A stretch of DNA of 64,000 bases from G963666935 sp963666935 (GTDB taxonomy: Bacteria; Bacillota; Clostridia; Christensenellales; CAG-138), in NCBI GenBank assembly GCA_963666935.1, contig OY762936.1, forward strand, positions 2,170,001 to 2,234,000, written 5' to 3'. Positions 55,836-64,000 of this stretch are shown piece by piece (positions within the stretch are counted from its first letter, which is position 1; each line of letters starts with the position of its first letter). The notes beneath the pieces are model-generated. The model made no database searches. It saw only the letters and a program-made list of their open reading frames with translations, and was not told the DNA's origin. The position numbers were made by a program, and so were the translations under genes.

Positions 55836-56692
55836 TATTGCAATTCTTTCAGTTTTTCCATGAGGTATCCGTCCATCCCATCCCGGTCGGACACCCCGAT
55901 CTTAAGTAGTTTCATTTTCTCCATCACATATTCCAAAATCAGTCCGCCAAAGAGAATCACGTCGTGCCGCTGCGTGAGCAACGGATGCCGCTGTCGCCCA
56001 TCTTGGCCCATTTGGTCCAAAGTGTCCAGCAGTCTGGTCACATCCTCTTTTAAAAGCGTCCTTTGGCTTACCGCCTCCCCGTCGTAGCAGGAAAGCCCCG
56101 CGTCGAAGGCCGCCAGCATGGTGATGGTTCCGCCCACTCCCGTAAAATACCGGGTGGAAGGGGCCAGCCCCATCAGTGCGCCGCAGCGCTCATAAACGCG
56201 CTTCCGCCGCGCTTGAAGCGTGTCGACGTCCTCCGCAAACTCTTTGGCCCGAATGCAGCCAAGGGGAAAGCTCTCCCCGCCTTGGGCGGTCATCACCTGG
56301 GTGCTGCCGCCACCAATGTCGATGAGCCCGCCGTCCGGCGCAGCCGCCGCCAAAAAGGCATACTCCGCCTCCTGTGCCCCTGAAAGCACGTCCACCTCCA
56401 GCCCAAACCGCGCCCGGATGCGGCTTGAAAAATCCGGCGCGTTAGGAGCGTCCCGCACTGCGCTGGTAGCATAGGCAAATACCGGGATGCCGCCACATCC
56501 ATTTATCAGCGCCCCAATGGCGTCGAGGCTCCTGGTCATGGCGGTCTCCGACAGGACACCGGCGGCGGCGATCCCCTCCGCCAACCTAGTGGTGAGAACC
56601 TCTTTTTTGCCCGCGTCCAGTTTTCCGTCCTTAAGCTCGCCCGTTTCACAGCGTATGGAATTGCTGCCGATGTCGATCACTGCTGCAACCAT
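55835..56692 (-). CDS. Ppx/GppA-family phosphatase
   Basis: 285 residues, only the two actin-like ATPase subdomains. AAVIDIGSNSIRC (P-loop 1), YATSAVRDAPN, LSGAQEAEYAF, LIDIGGGSTQV (P-loop 2) and GVGGTITMLAAF. Splits polyphosphate or pppGpp. It lacks the C-terminal HD-like domains of E. coli Ppx, as do short Firmicute forms, so the natural substrate is uncertain. Downstream of the yabP-yabQ-divIC group with a terminator between. Confidence 0.92.
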   Translation of the reverse strand: MVAAVIDIGSNSIRCETGELKDGKLDAGKKEVLTTRLAEGIAAAGVLSETAMTRSLDAIGALINGCGGIPVFAYATSAVRDAPNAPDFSSRIRARFGLEVDVLSGAQEAEYAFLAAAAPDGGLIDIGGGSTQVMTAQGGESFPLGCIRAKEFAEDVDTLQARRKRVYERCGALMGLAPSTRYFTGVGGTITMLAAFDAGLSCYDGEAVSQRTLLKEDVTRLLDTLDQMGQDGRQRHPLLTQRHDVILFGGLILEYVMEKMKLLKIGVSDRDGMDGYLMEKLKELQ

Positions 56693-56709
56693 ATATACTC
56701 CCAGTTAAA

Positions 56710-56732
56710 ACAAGGCGGGAACCCCGCCTTGT
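56710..56732 (-). terminator. Terminator after divIC
   Basis: ACAAGGCGGG and CCCGCCTTGT, 10-bp stem with a 3-nt loop, followed by TTTTAA on the minus strand; overlaps the divIC stop. Confidence 0.75.
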
Positions 56733-57028
56733 CAGTCTTCGATATCAAATTTTATTTCACCCGGTTTTATGTAGCCCAGTTTTTCCCGGGCGTACTGCAA
56801 AAGGTATTCATCACTCTGCGCATATTCGATCATATATTCCATGCGTTCCTCTTCACTCTCAAGCGCATCAATCTGCTCTTGTAGCTCTTTCTGCGCGGCA
56901 TGGATGGATTTCAGCTTGCTGTCCTGAGAACAATATACGCAAAGCAACGCGACCGCACCGGCGGTACAAGCCAGTGCAATCAGAAAGCCACGTTTTAGTT
57001 TGAAACGTTTTTCCCCGCTTGATTTCAT
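56732..57028 (-). CDS. divIC: DivIC/FtsB-type septum formation initiator
   Basis: About 98 residues. Short basic cytoplasmic N-terminus, one membrane helix (FLIALACTAGAVALLCVYC), then a coiled coil (KSIHAAQKELQEQIDALESEEERMEYMIEYAQSDEYLLQYAREKLGYIKPGEI) with the family's REKLGY-kPGE end. Helps assemble FtsL/DivIB in the divisome. The start at 57028 (MKSSGE) is tentative; a TTG at 57064 adds 12 residues. Next to yabQ and yabP as in other spore formers. Confidence 0.92.
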   Translation of the reverse strand: MKSSGEKRFKLKRGFLIALACTAGAVALLCVYCSQDSKLKSIHAAQKELQEQIDALESEEERMEYMIEYAQSDEYLLQYAREKLGYIKPGEIKFDIED

Positions 57029-57112
57029 TTTAATTTCTTTCGCAGCTTCTATTCGTTCGTACAATTTAGAAATTAAATTTCTGTTCTTATTATTATGTTA
57101 ATCCCAAATCCC

Positions 57113-57433
57113 TTATTTGTGCAACTGTTTTTTTTGTATTTTTAGGGCCGTGGCCTTTGCAAGCCTCCCGGGAAACCTAATGTAGGCGTAAATTCCCAGC
57201 CCCATTCCCAGGAAGATGTACAGCCGTACTGTTCCGCCGTTGATGTACATTAAGGTAGCGGCGGCAATCGCGGCAGCGGCAACGTAGTACAAAAAATCAA
57301 TGCACGCAATGATATGCCGACTGTGGAAGGGCAGCCGCAAAAACCGAAACAGGTCATAAACGGCTCCCACAATCAGTCCACCATATACCGCCGCGCAAAA
57401 AGCCGGAATTTCCGGCAGCGTCCCTGCCCTCAT
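57113..57433 (-). CDS. yabQ: Spore cortex protein YabQ
   Basis: 106 residues, about three membrane helices. FCAAVYGGLIVGAVYDLFRFLR, ACIDFLYYVAAAAIAAATLMYINGGTVRLYIFLGMGLGIYAY match YabQ. Required for cortex formation in Bacillus. The start overlaps the yabP stop by 4 bp (ATGA). Confidence 0.92.
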   Translation of the reverse strand: MRAGTLPEIPAFCAAVYGGLIVGAVYDLFRFLRLPFHSRHIIACIDFLYYVAAAAIAAATLMYINGGTVRLYIFLGMGLGIYAYIRFPGRLAKATALKIQKKQLHK

Positions 57434-57720
57434 CGGAACAGTTTCCCAAACAGAGATTTATGCGTTTCAGGCTGATCGGCATATTCCAACGCAATAATTT
57501 CTCCCGTGAGAATCACCTGTCCCTCATCCAAGTTTAGCTTGGTGATATGCAGGTCTATCCCCTCAATGCGCAGCTCGCCGATATCCGTAAGCAGCTGCAC
57601 TTCCTGCTCGTTGAAGCTGTCTACGTCCTTTACGCCGCTCACACTCATGAGCTGCCTGTTGTCAATATGCACCGAATGCGTCCGCGTCCGGCCGCCGTCC
57701 AGAACCCTCTGATCCTGCAT
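57430..57720 (-). CDS. yabP: Sporulation protein YabP
   Basis: 96 residues. HSVHIDNRQLMSVSGVKDVDSFNEQEV, LRIEGIDLHITKLNLDEGQVILTGEI: the YabP/YqfC beta-rich family. Sporulation gene expressed in the mother cell in model species. AAAGGCGG lies about 9 nt before the ATG at 57720. A good marker that the organism makes spores. Confidence 0.93.
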   Translation of the reverse strand: MQDQRVLDGGRTRTHSVHIDNRQLMSVSGVKDVDSFNEQEVQLLTDIGELRIEGIDLHITKLNLDEGQVILTGEIIALEYADQPETHKSLFGKLFR

Positions 57721-58041
57721 AATCAATTCCGCCTTTCTATGCCTGTATTAACAAACAATGAATTCCATAATTATTTATGTAATAGTTCACATTTTTATTA
57801 CTTTTTTTGCTTTTCAGTTACTTGACACACTTATCATATGGCGTTACTATAATGAATATAAATGTAAAGCATTCTGTTCCTGATTGTGGCATTCTGCAAC
57901 GCTTTTATTCAACGAGCCAGTCGCACAACAGAATAAATAACGTGTTTATAAGTTTCATTCTTTGGGAATACTGAAGGTGTGTTTCCATTGCTTTTGTATT
58001 AATATCCTTTAATAAATTCTGTTCTGAGAGGAGCACAATCC
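57721..58041. other. Divergent regulatory region between yabP and rho
   Basis: AT-rich 320 bp. It contains the rho promoter and about 185 nt of rho leader, with no recognisable riboswitch or ORF. Confidence 0.6.
57822..57850 (+). promoter_or_regulatory. rho promoter
   Basis: Perfect TTGACA (57822-57827), 17-bp spacer, TACTAT (57845-57850), about 190 bp upstream of the GTG start. Confidence 0.7.
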
Positions 58042-59826
<1,785 letters not shown>

Positions 59827-59849
59827 TCTCTTATTTTCGCAGAATTTTC

Positions 59850-59878
59850 TTGCAAACTACAGCGAACTTGTTTATAAT
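59850..59878 (+). promoter_or_regulatory. rpmE promoter
   Basis: TTGCAA (59850-59855), 17-bp spacer, perfect TATAAT (59873-59878). Confidence 0.7.
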
Positions 59879-59883
59879 TGTTC

Positions 59884-59990
59884 CGTTCGGGCTTTATGCC
59901 CGTCTGGCGCGTGTACTTTAGGTACGGCTGCGCGCCATTGCAGCAGGAGGGCGGTTGATCGCCCTGCGCCCAGCAAGTTAGGAGGAAAAC
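59884..59990 (+). promoter_or_regulatory. Structured rpmE leader (candidate L31 autoregulatory RNA)
   Basis: Stem-loops: GGGC-TTTAT-GCCC, GGCGCG...CGCGCC enclosing GTAC/GGTAC, and AGGGCG-GTTGAT-CGCCCT, before the GTTAGGAGG of L31. Ribosomal-protein leaders for L31 are known in Firmicutes; match to that family is not tested. Confidence 0.5.
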
Positions 59991-59991
59991 G

Positions 59992-60192
59992 ATGAAAAAG
60001 GATATCCATCCCGTTTACGGCGAGAGCAACGTTCACTGCGCATGCGGTGAAACCTTTAAGAGCGGTTCCATAAAGGGCGAGCTCAAGGTTGAAATTTGCT
60101 CCAAGTGCCACCCGTTCTTCACCGGCCGTCAGAAGCTGTTGGATACCGGCGGACGTGTGGACCGTTTCAAGAAGCGCTACGGCATGAATTAA
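59992..60192 (+). CDS. rpmE: 50S ribosomal protein L31 (zinc-binding form)
   Basis: 66 residues. MKKDIHPVY opening and four zinc Cys: CAC (16,18) and CSKC (36,39), so it is the C+ form rather than the zinc-free ykgM/rpmE2 paralogue. Ends HPFFTGRQKLLDTGGRVDRFKKRYG. GTTAGGAGGAAAACG precedes the ATG. Follows rho, as in many Firmicutes. Confidence 0.98.
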   Translation: MKKDIHPVYGESNVHCACGETFKSGSIKGELKVEICSKCHPFFTGRQKLLDTGGRVDRFKKRYGMN

Positions 60193-60201
60193 CGGATTTA
60201 A

Positions 60202-60225
60202 AAAAGCTCGATTTTCGAGCTTTTT
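60202..60225 (+). terminator. rpmE terminator
   Basis: AAAAGCTCG-ATTTT-CGAGCTTTTTT hairpin. Confidence 0.9.
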
Positions 60226-60312
60226 TATTTTCTTTCCCCCACCTGCGCTCTTGCAATCCTCCATCTGCACCCGTATACTAAAGAAAAGGCCGCAAGGCAA
60301 AGGGAGGGTCCT

Positions 60313-60876
60313 ATGCCACGCAAACACGGAGAGTTTTCCAGTGTTCGGGAAGCGATTATCGTTACGGCTTCCGACCTGTTCACCAAGCAGGGCGTACACG
60401 GCACCAGCCTTGGAGACATCGCGGAGCAGGCAATCCTAAGCAAGGGCACACTATATTATCACTATCCGGCCAAAGATGACTTGGTACTTGCCATTGCCAC
60501 CATTTGTCTGGATAAGATGACCGATATTCTCCTCGCTTGGATTGGGGCTCTGGATCGGGAAGAATCCATGGGAGCCGCCATCACCAGCCTGATCAACTCT
60601 CTCACGGAAGATGAGAGCAACGCCCGGCTATATGTGGTACTTTGCACCGAGTGTATCATTGGCAACACGATGCTTCAGGCCCTTATGCGCCAGCGCATTG
60701 AGCAATGGCGCGTTATGCTGGAAGTGGGAACGCTCCGGGTCCAGTCCCGCAACGCACAGCTTTTGGGCACCCGGGCGGAGCTATTTTTCACCCTGCTTTC
60801 CGGTCACATGCTGCAATCCCTTGGCGGTTTGTTCAAGGTGCCGCTGGAAGATCTGGTGCAGCTTCTGCTGGAATAG
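60313..60876 (+). CDS. TetR-family transcriptional regulator
   Basis: 187 residues. The N-terminal HTH reads REAIIVTASDLFTKQGVHGTSLGDIAEQAILSKGTLYYHYPAKDDLVLAIA, standard TetR. The ligand domain is helical (60-187). No divergent target gene is adjacent, so its regulon is not evident. AAAGGGAGGGTCCT precedes the ATG. Confidence 0.93.
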   Translation: MPRKHGEFSSVREAIIVTASDLFTKQGVHGTSLGDIAEQAILSKGTLYYHYPAKDDLVLAIATICLDKMTDILLAWIGALDREESMGAAITSLINSLTEDESNARLYVVLCTECIIGNTMLQALMRQRIEQWRVMLEVGTLRVQSRNAQLLGTRAELFFTLLSGHMLQSLGGLFKVPLEDLVQLLLE

Positions 60877-60954
60877 ACGCTTTTTCCGCCGTTCGCCATC
60901 CCGCGGCAAACGTGAGAAAAACCATTGTTAAAATTTATGGATTCAAGCAAATTC

Positions 60955-60982
60955 CGTCGCCCCGCAGGGCGGCGTTTTGTTT
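60955..60982 (+). terminator. Terminator after the TetR gene
   Basis: CGTCGCCC and GGGCGGCG (one G-T pair) around CGCA, then TTTTGTTT. Confidence 0.65.
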
Positions 60983-61026
60983 ATATCCCGCGAACCTCCT
61001 CAAGCCAGAGGTTTCTGCTATACAAA

Positions 61027-61054
61027 AGGCGGGCGGTTTGTTAACCGCCCGCCT
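61027..61054 (-). terminator. Terminator after the surface-protein gene
   Basis: AGGCGGGCGGTT and AACCGCCCGCCT, 12-bp perfect stem with a 4-nt loop, then TTTTGT on the minus strand. Confidence 0.85.
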
Positions 61055-61060
61055 GCTCGT

Positions 61061-62887
61061 TTATCGGGATTCCGGCTTTTTCTTACGCATCAGGATGATG
61101 GCAATGCACAGGATCCCGCCCGCAAGCGAAGCATAGGCCAGCGTCAGATCGTCCTCTGCGCCCGTCTTGGGCAGCTGGTAGTTTGTATACTGCGTGTTGG
61201 TAATGATAACGCTGCCGTTGGACTGAACCACCTGCTTTGTATAGCCCAGGGGCACGCCAATTTCATCTATCGTCCAGCTGAATGCCCCGCTGAGGCCATA
61301 CCAGGTCTTGGACCAGTTGTTGCCGGCGGAAAGGGTTGCGGTATCTACGGGCGTTCCGTTTCGGTAAAGCTGCACCGTGATTGAAGTGGGCCGGGTCATC
61401 GAATTATCGCCATACCACTGCTTCACCACTCTGATGCTGACCCCGCCCGGGTCCGACTGCCTGTGGTTGGTGAATGCAGCGGTGGAGCCTGCCCTTGCTA
61501 TGGTTCCCTGCGCACCTGTGGCTTTTACAATGTATCCGTTGTTGCTGCTTTCTGCCACCGTATAGCCGAGCCCAATGGGAAGACCGGTGATGGTGATGCT
61601 TTGGCCATGCTTTAAGGTAATGGAGCCGCCGCTTGCGATGCTGCCCGTCTTGCTGCCGGTATAGGGGTAGGACGTAAGGGTGACATGTGTCAGGTTTGCG
61701 GATGTGGCAAACGTAACGGTAAAGGTAAACTCTTTATTCCTATCCCCCGCGTTGCCGGTAACGACCTTTGAAATTGTGAGCCCGCCTGTCGGATCAGGCG
61801 TGGGCGTCGGTGTCGGTGTCGGTGTTGGCGTTGGTGTCGGCGTTGGCGTTGGTGTCGGCGTTGGCGTCGGTGTCGGTGTTGGCGTCGGTGTTGGTGTCGG
61901 CGTTGGCGTCGGTGTCGGCGTTGGCGTCGGTGTCGGTGTTGGCGTCGGTGTTGGTGTCGGTGTTGGCGTTGGTGTCGGCGTTGGCGTCGGTGTTGGCGTC
62001 GGTGTCGGAGTCTGTGTCGGCGTTGGCGTCGGTGTCGGGGTCGGCGTCGGTGTCGGAGTCGGTGTCGGTGTTGGCGTCGGTGTCGGAGTCGGTGTCGGAG
62101 TCGGTGTCGGGGTCGGCGTCGGAGGATCGTAGGTGTTGGTGACCACCGCACCGCTGGCCGCTACGATCTGATACACGCCGGAGTAGAACAGCGACCAAAC
62201 ATTGGTCTTGGAGAATTTGATGGTGGTAGACTTGCCACCGCCCGGCTCGGTTACCGTTTTGATGGTAACTTTTTGGCCGTAGTATTGAAACTTAACCTCC
62301 GAACTTCCGGATTTATAGATCAGGTGCGCTCCCACCGCAATCGAAGCACCCAGCCCCTCTAAGTTGGCCGCGTTGAGCTCATCCACCAGAAGGCTCAACT
62401 GTTCGGTGGTGAGGGAATCCCGGGTCCAGAGCGCATATTTTCCACCTTTTTTGCTTATCACAAAATTTACGTTGCCAAGGGAATATTCGGCAGTGCTGGC
62501 GGGCGTCGTTTTTTCCGACATAGACGTAATATTCACGGCCTCTGCGCTGGGTTGTACATAGGAAGCCTGATAATTCGCGGGAACGGGATCCTCCACCACC
62601 GTATATGCAATGGGGTTGCCGCCGAAATCATTTTTTGGCACAGTAAAGGTGTGCTTCCAGACGTTGCCCGCGTTGAGTGTTGCGTGATCGACTTCTTGCG
62701 ATCCATTCATCAGTTTGACGACAACGCTTTGGGGCTGGTTCCCCGCAGGATTGGCGCCATGCACCCAGTGCTTTTCAACGGGAATTTCTATGATCCCCGG
62801 CGGGCAGGCTGCGGCAAAGCTGCCCAAGGGGAAGGCCACCGCGATGAGCAGGCAGAGTGCCAGCAATACTGACAGCTTTCTCTTCAT
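61061..62887 (-). CDS. LPKTG-anchored surface protein with Cna-B/isopeptide domains and a Thr-Pro repeat
   Basis: 608 residues. Signal peptide (MKRKLSVLLALCLLIAVAFPLGSFAAA); two adhesin-like domains (about 30-245; VEKHWVHGANPAGNQPQSVVV is Cna-B like); an extended Thr-Pro dipeptide linker (about 253-363); an isopeptide-forming module (LTISKVVTGNAGDRNKEFTFTVTF to AFTNHR) and a second Cna-B (VVKQWYGDNSMTRPTSITVQL to VIITNTQ); then LPKTG, a hydrophobic helix and RKKKPESR. It should be attached to the wall by a sortase, which is not in this window. ATATAGGAGGAACTTGGA precedes the ATG. Confidence 0.92.
   Translation of the reverse strand: MKRKLSVLLALCLLIAVAFPLGSFAAACPPGIIEIPVEKHWVHGANPAGNQPQSVVVKLMNGSQEVDHATLNAGNVWKHTFTVPKNDFGGNPIAYTVVEDPVPANYQASYVQPSAEAVNITSMSEKTTPASTAEYSLGNVNFVISKKGGKYALWTRDSLTTEQLSLLVDELNAANLEGLGASIAVGAHLIYKSGSSEVKFQYYGQKVTIKTVTEPGGGKSTTIKFSKTNVWSLFYSGVYQIVAASGAVVTNTYDPPTPTPTPTPTPTPTPTPTPTPTPTPTPTPTPTPTPTQTPTPTPTPTPTPTPTPTPTPTPTPTPTPTPTPTPTPTPTPTPTPTPTPTPTPTPTPTPTPTPTPTPTPTPTPDPTGGLTISKVVTGNAGDRNKEFTFTVTFATSANLTHVTLTSYPYTGSKTGSIASGGSITLKHGQSITITGLPIGLGYTVAESSNNGYIVKATGAQGTIARAGSTAAFTNHRQSDPGGVSIRVVKQWYGDNSMTRPTSITVQLYRNGTPVDTATLSAGNNWSKTWYGLSGAFSWTIDEIGVPLGYTKQVVQSNGSVIITNTQYTNYQLPKTGAEDDLTLAYASLAGGILCIAIILMRKKKPESR
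61797..62130. repeat. Low-complexity 6-bp repeat encoding (Thr-Pro)n
   Basis: About 55 copies of a GGYGTY hexamer on the plus strand (GGTGTC, GGCGTT, GGTGTT, GGCGTC, GGAGTC), read as Thr-Pro on the minus strand, with one Thr-Gln interruption. Prone to slippage and length change in frame. Confidence 0.95.
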
Positions 62888-63023
62888 TCCAAGTTCCTCC
62901 TATATGTAAGTTTCCTTCACATATATCTATTCACTTGTTCAGAAAAGAATGCAGACAGACGGGTGGGTTCTTTTCGTGTTTTCGTGGTATAATACAGGAA
63001 ATATGCCGAAAGGGTTCTGCCGT

Positions 63024-63695
63024 ATGGACAAGATCTTGATCGTGGAAGATGACGCCGTAATCGCCGGTGAAATTCGACAGGTTCTCGCCCGCTGGAATTA
63101 CGACGCCATAGCCGTGGAGGACTTTTCAAATGTGCTGAGCGTCTTTGAAGCGGTTGTGCCACAGCTGGTGCTCATGGACATCTCGCTACCCTGCTTCAAC
63201 GGATTTTACTGGTGCGAAAAGATACGGCAGCAGTCCAAAGTGCCTGTGATCTTTCTCTCCTCCCGGTCCGACAACATGGATATCGTCATGGCCATAAACA
63301 TGGGGGGAGACGACTATATTGCCAAGCCTGTTTCCATGGACGTATTGACGGCTAAAATTCAGGCGATGCTCCGCCGGGCATACGCCTATGAGGCGCCTTC
63401 CATCCTGCGGCTGCAAGACGCCATGCTTGACCCGGCAGCCCTATGCCTAGTCCGGGGAGACGTGAAAACGCCGTTAACCAGAAACGAAGCCCGCATTTTG
63501 CAAACGCTTCTGTTGGGCAGAGGCGGGCCAGTAAGCCGAGAAAAGCTGATGCTGGCACTATGGGACAGCGATACCTTCGTGGATGACAATACCCTGACGG
63601 TTAACGTCAACCGCCTGCGTAAAACCTTAGCCGACGCAGGATTGAAGAACTGCATCGTCACCCACAAGGGAAAGGGGTACGCGCTCAATGCGTAA
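63024..63695 (+). CDS. OmpR-type response regulator
   Basis: 224 residues. Receiver: ILIVEDDAVIAGEIR (acidic pocket), LVLMDISLP (phospho-Asp), LSSRSD, and DDYIAKPVS (Lys). C-terminal winged helix: LTRNEARILQTLLLGRGGPVSREKLMLALWDSDTFVDDNTLTVNVNRLRKTL. The length and pairing with a short two-helix kinase indicate the BceR class, which controls peptide-antibiotic transporters. The start at 63024 follows AAAGGGTTCTGCCGT. Confidence 0.93.
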   Translation: MDKILIVEDDAVIAGEIRQVLARWNYDAIAVEDFSNVLSVFEAVVPQLVLMDISLPCFNGFYWCEKIRQQSKVPVIFLSSRSDNMDIVMAINMGGDDYIAKPVSMDVLTAKIQAMLRRAYAYEAPSILRLQDAMLDPAALCLVRGDVKTPLTRNEARILQTLLLGRGGPVSREKLMLALWDSDTFVDDNTLTVNVNRLRKTLADAGLKNCIVTHKGKGYALNA

Positions 63696-64000
63696 TTTAT
63701 TTTCCTATTTATTTTCCTATCTGGCATCCCGCAAGATGCTTCTCCTGAGTTTTTTTCTTTCCTCCTGTATCCTGCTAATCGTTTACAGTCTGGCGGGGCT
63801 GCCCATGCTCTACGGGTGGTATACCCTGCTGCTCTCAGTGTTCACGCTTGTGTGCCTGCTTTTTTTTGACGCAACGCGCTATTGCAAAAAGCGGCAGCTG
63901 CTTTCCTCCCTCTCACCTGCTGTGGAGGAATTGGCGCGGGCACTCCCGGAACCGGCCGATGGGCTGGAAGCAGATTACCGAGCGCTGGTACTATCCCTAG
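63688..64000 (+). CDS. Sensor histidine kinase, intramembrane-sensing BceS-like (N-terminal fragment)
   Basis: 104 codons, truncated by the window end. The ATG overlaps the response-regulator stop by 8 bp. Two membrane helices with a minimal loop (about 16-36 and 41-63) are followed by a charged linker (YCKKRQLLSSLSP). There is no extracellular sensor domain, as in BceS/GraS kinases that read their signal from a BceAB transporter. The catalytic part is not visible, so the class is inferred from architecture and position. Confidence 0.8.
   Translation, partial: MRNLFSYLFSYLASRKMLLLSFFLSSCILLIVYSLAGLPMLYGWYTLLLSVFTLVCLLFFDATRYCKKRQLLSSLSPAVEELARALPEPADGLEADYRALVLSL

Noticed and set aside
61797..62130. 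The regular repeat as a CRISPR array
   Set aside because: The unit is 6 bp without unique spacers and lies inside a coding region; no cas genes are near.
61680..62132. A plus-strand open frame coding for a long Gly-Val repeat
   Set aside because: It is the antisense shadow of the Thr-Pro repeat; no ribosome site and no other domain. The minus-strand protein has a signal peptide and LPKTG motif.

Overview
The window looks like chromosomal DNA from an anaerobic, spore-forming member of the class Clostridia with fairly high GC (most codons end in G or C). The evidence is a glycyl-radical ribonucleotide reductase, the sporulation genes yabP and yabQ beside divIC, a spore-type LysM/GH18 hydrolase, a rubredoxin, and a Firmicute-style rpoB-rpoC / rpsL-rpsG-fusA-tuf block. 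I cannot name the genus; an Oscillospirales- or Christensenellales-like lineage is a guess. Most of the window is housekeeping, in runs of co-oriented genes separated by clear hairpin terminators.

Layout. 0-6.5 kb: the start of purE, a GntR/UTRA regulator, and a divergent pair that resembles bacterial sphingolipid synthesis (serine palmitoyltransferase-like enzyme plus a short-chain reductase). A small membrane protein, a Cthe_2159-type beta-helix lipoprotein, TspO and a P-type ATPase C-terminal remnant follow. 6.5-9 kb: nrdD behind two candidate NrdR boxes, then a rubredoxin. 9-13.4 kb: a minus-strand phospholipid cluster (PgsA fused to a VTT/DedA domain, CdsA, a lipid kinase, a PlsC-like acyltransferase with a zinc ribbon). 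13.5-18.7 kb: HU, GAPDH, an M29 aminopeptidase, a glycosyltransferase, class II aldolase and a DUF1292 protein. 18.8-22.1 kb: an AT-richer operon headed by a convincing tetrahydrofolate riboswitch: folT, a CofE-like gamma-glutamyl ligase, panB, panC. 22.3-36.1 kb: an SH3/C39 secreted protein, then tuf, fusA, rpsG, rpsL, a Cys-rich membrane protein, rpoC and rpoB. 36.3-48.9 kb: YacL-like, CarD, TldE, TldD, RarA, a SANT-like protein, AsnRS, an unknown protein, an HD hydrolase, purine nucleoside phosphorylase and S-adenosylhomocysteinase.

49-51.7 kb is the main accessory region. A diverged second copy of the ahcY 3' end, terminator included, lies beyond about 0.5 kb of very AT-rich DNA that holds a 25-codon hydrophobic ORF. 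After it comes an OLD/PARIS-like ATPase-TOPRIM nuclease gene with native-unlike codon use. 51.7-64 kb returns to the core: LysM-GH18, trkA-trkH, Ppx/GppA, divIC-yabQ-yabP, a Rho factor with a long Q/N/Y-rich prion-like insertion, L31 with a structured leader, a TetR regulator, an LPKTG-anchored surface protein with a Thr-Pro repeat, and a Bce-type two-component pair cut by the window end.

Themes. Folate and C1 metabolism are joined at the riboswitch operon, because PanB consumes 5,10-methylene-THF. Membrane-lipid enzymes are unusually dense in the first 13 kb. Several genes appear to have their Shine-Dalgarno sequence inside a hairpin (folT, the LysM gene, possibly tspO).
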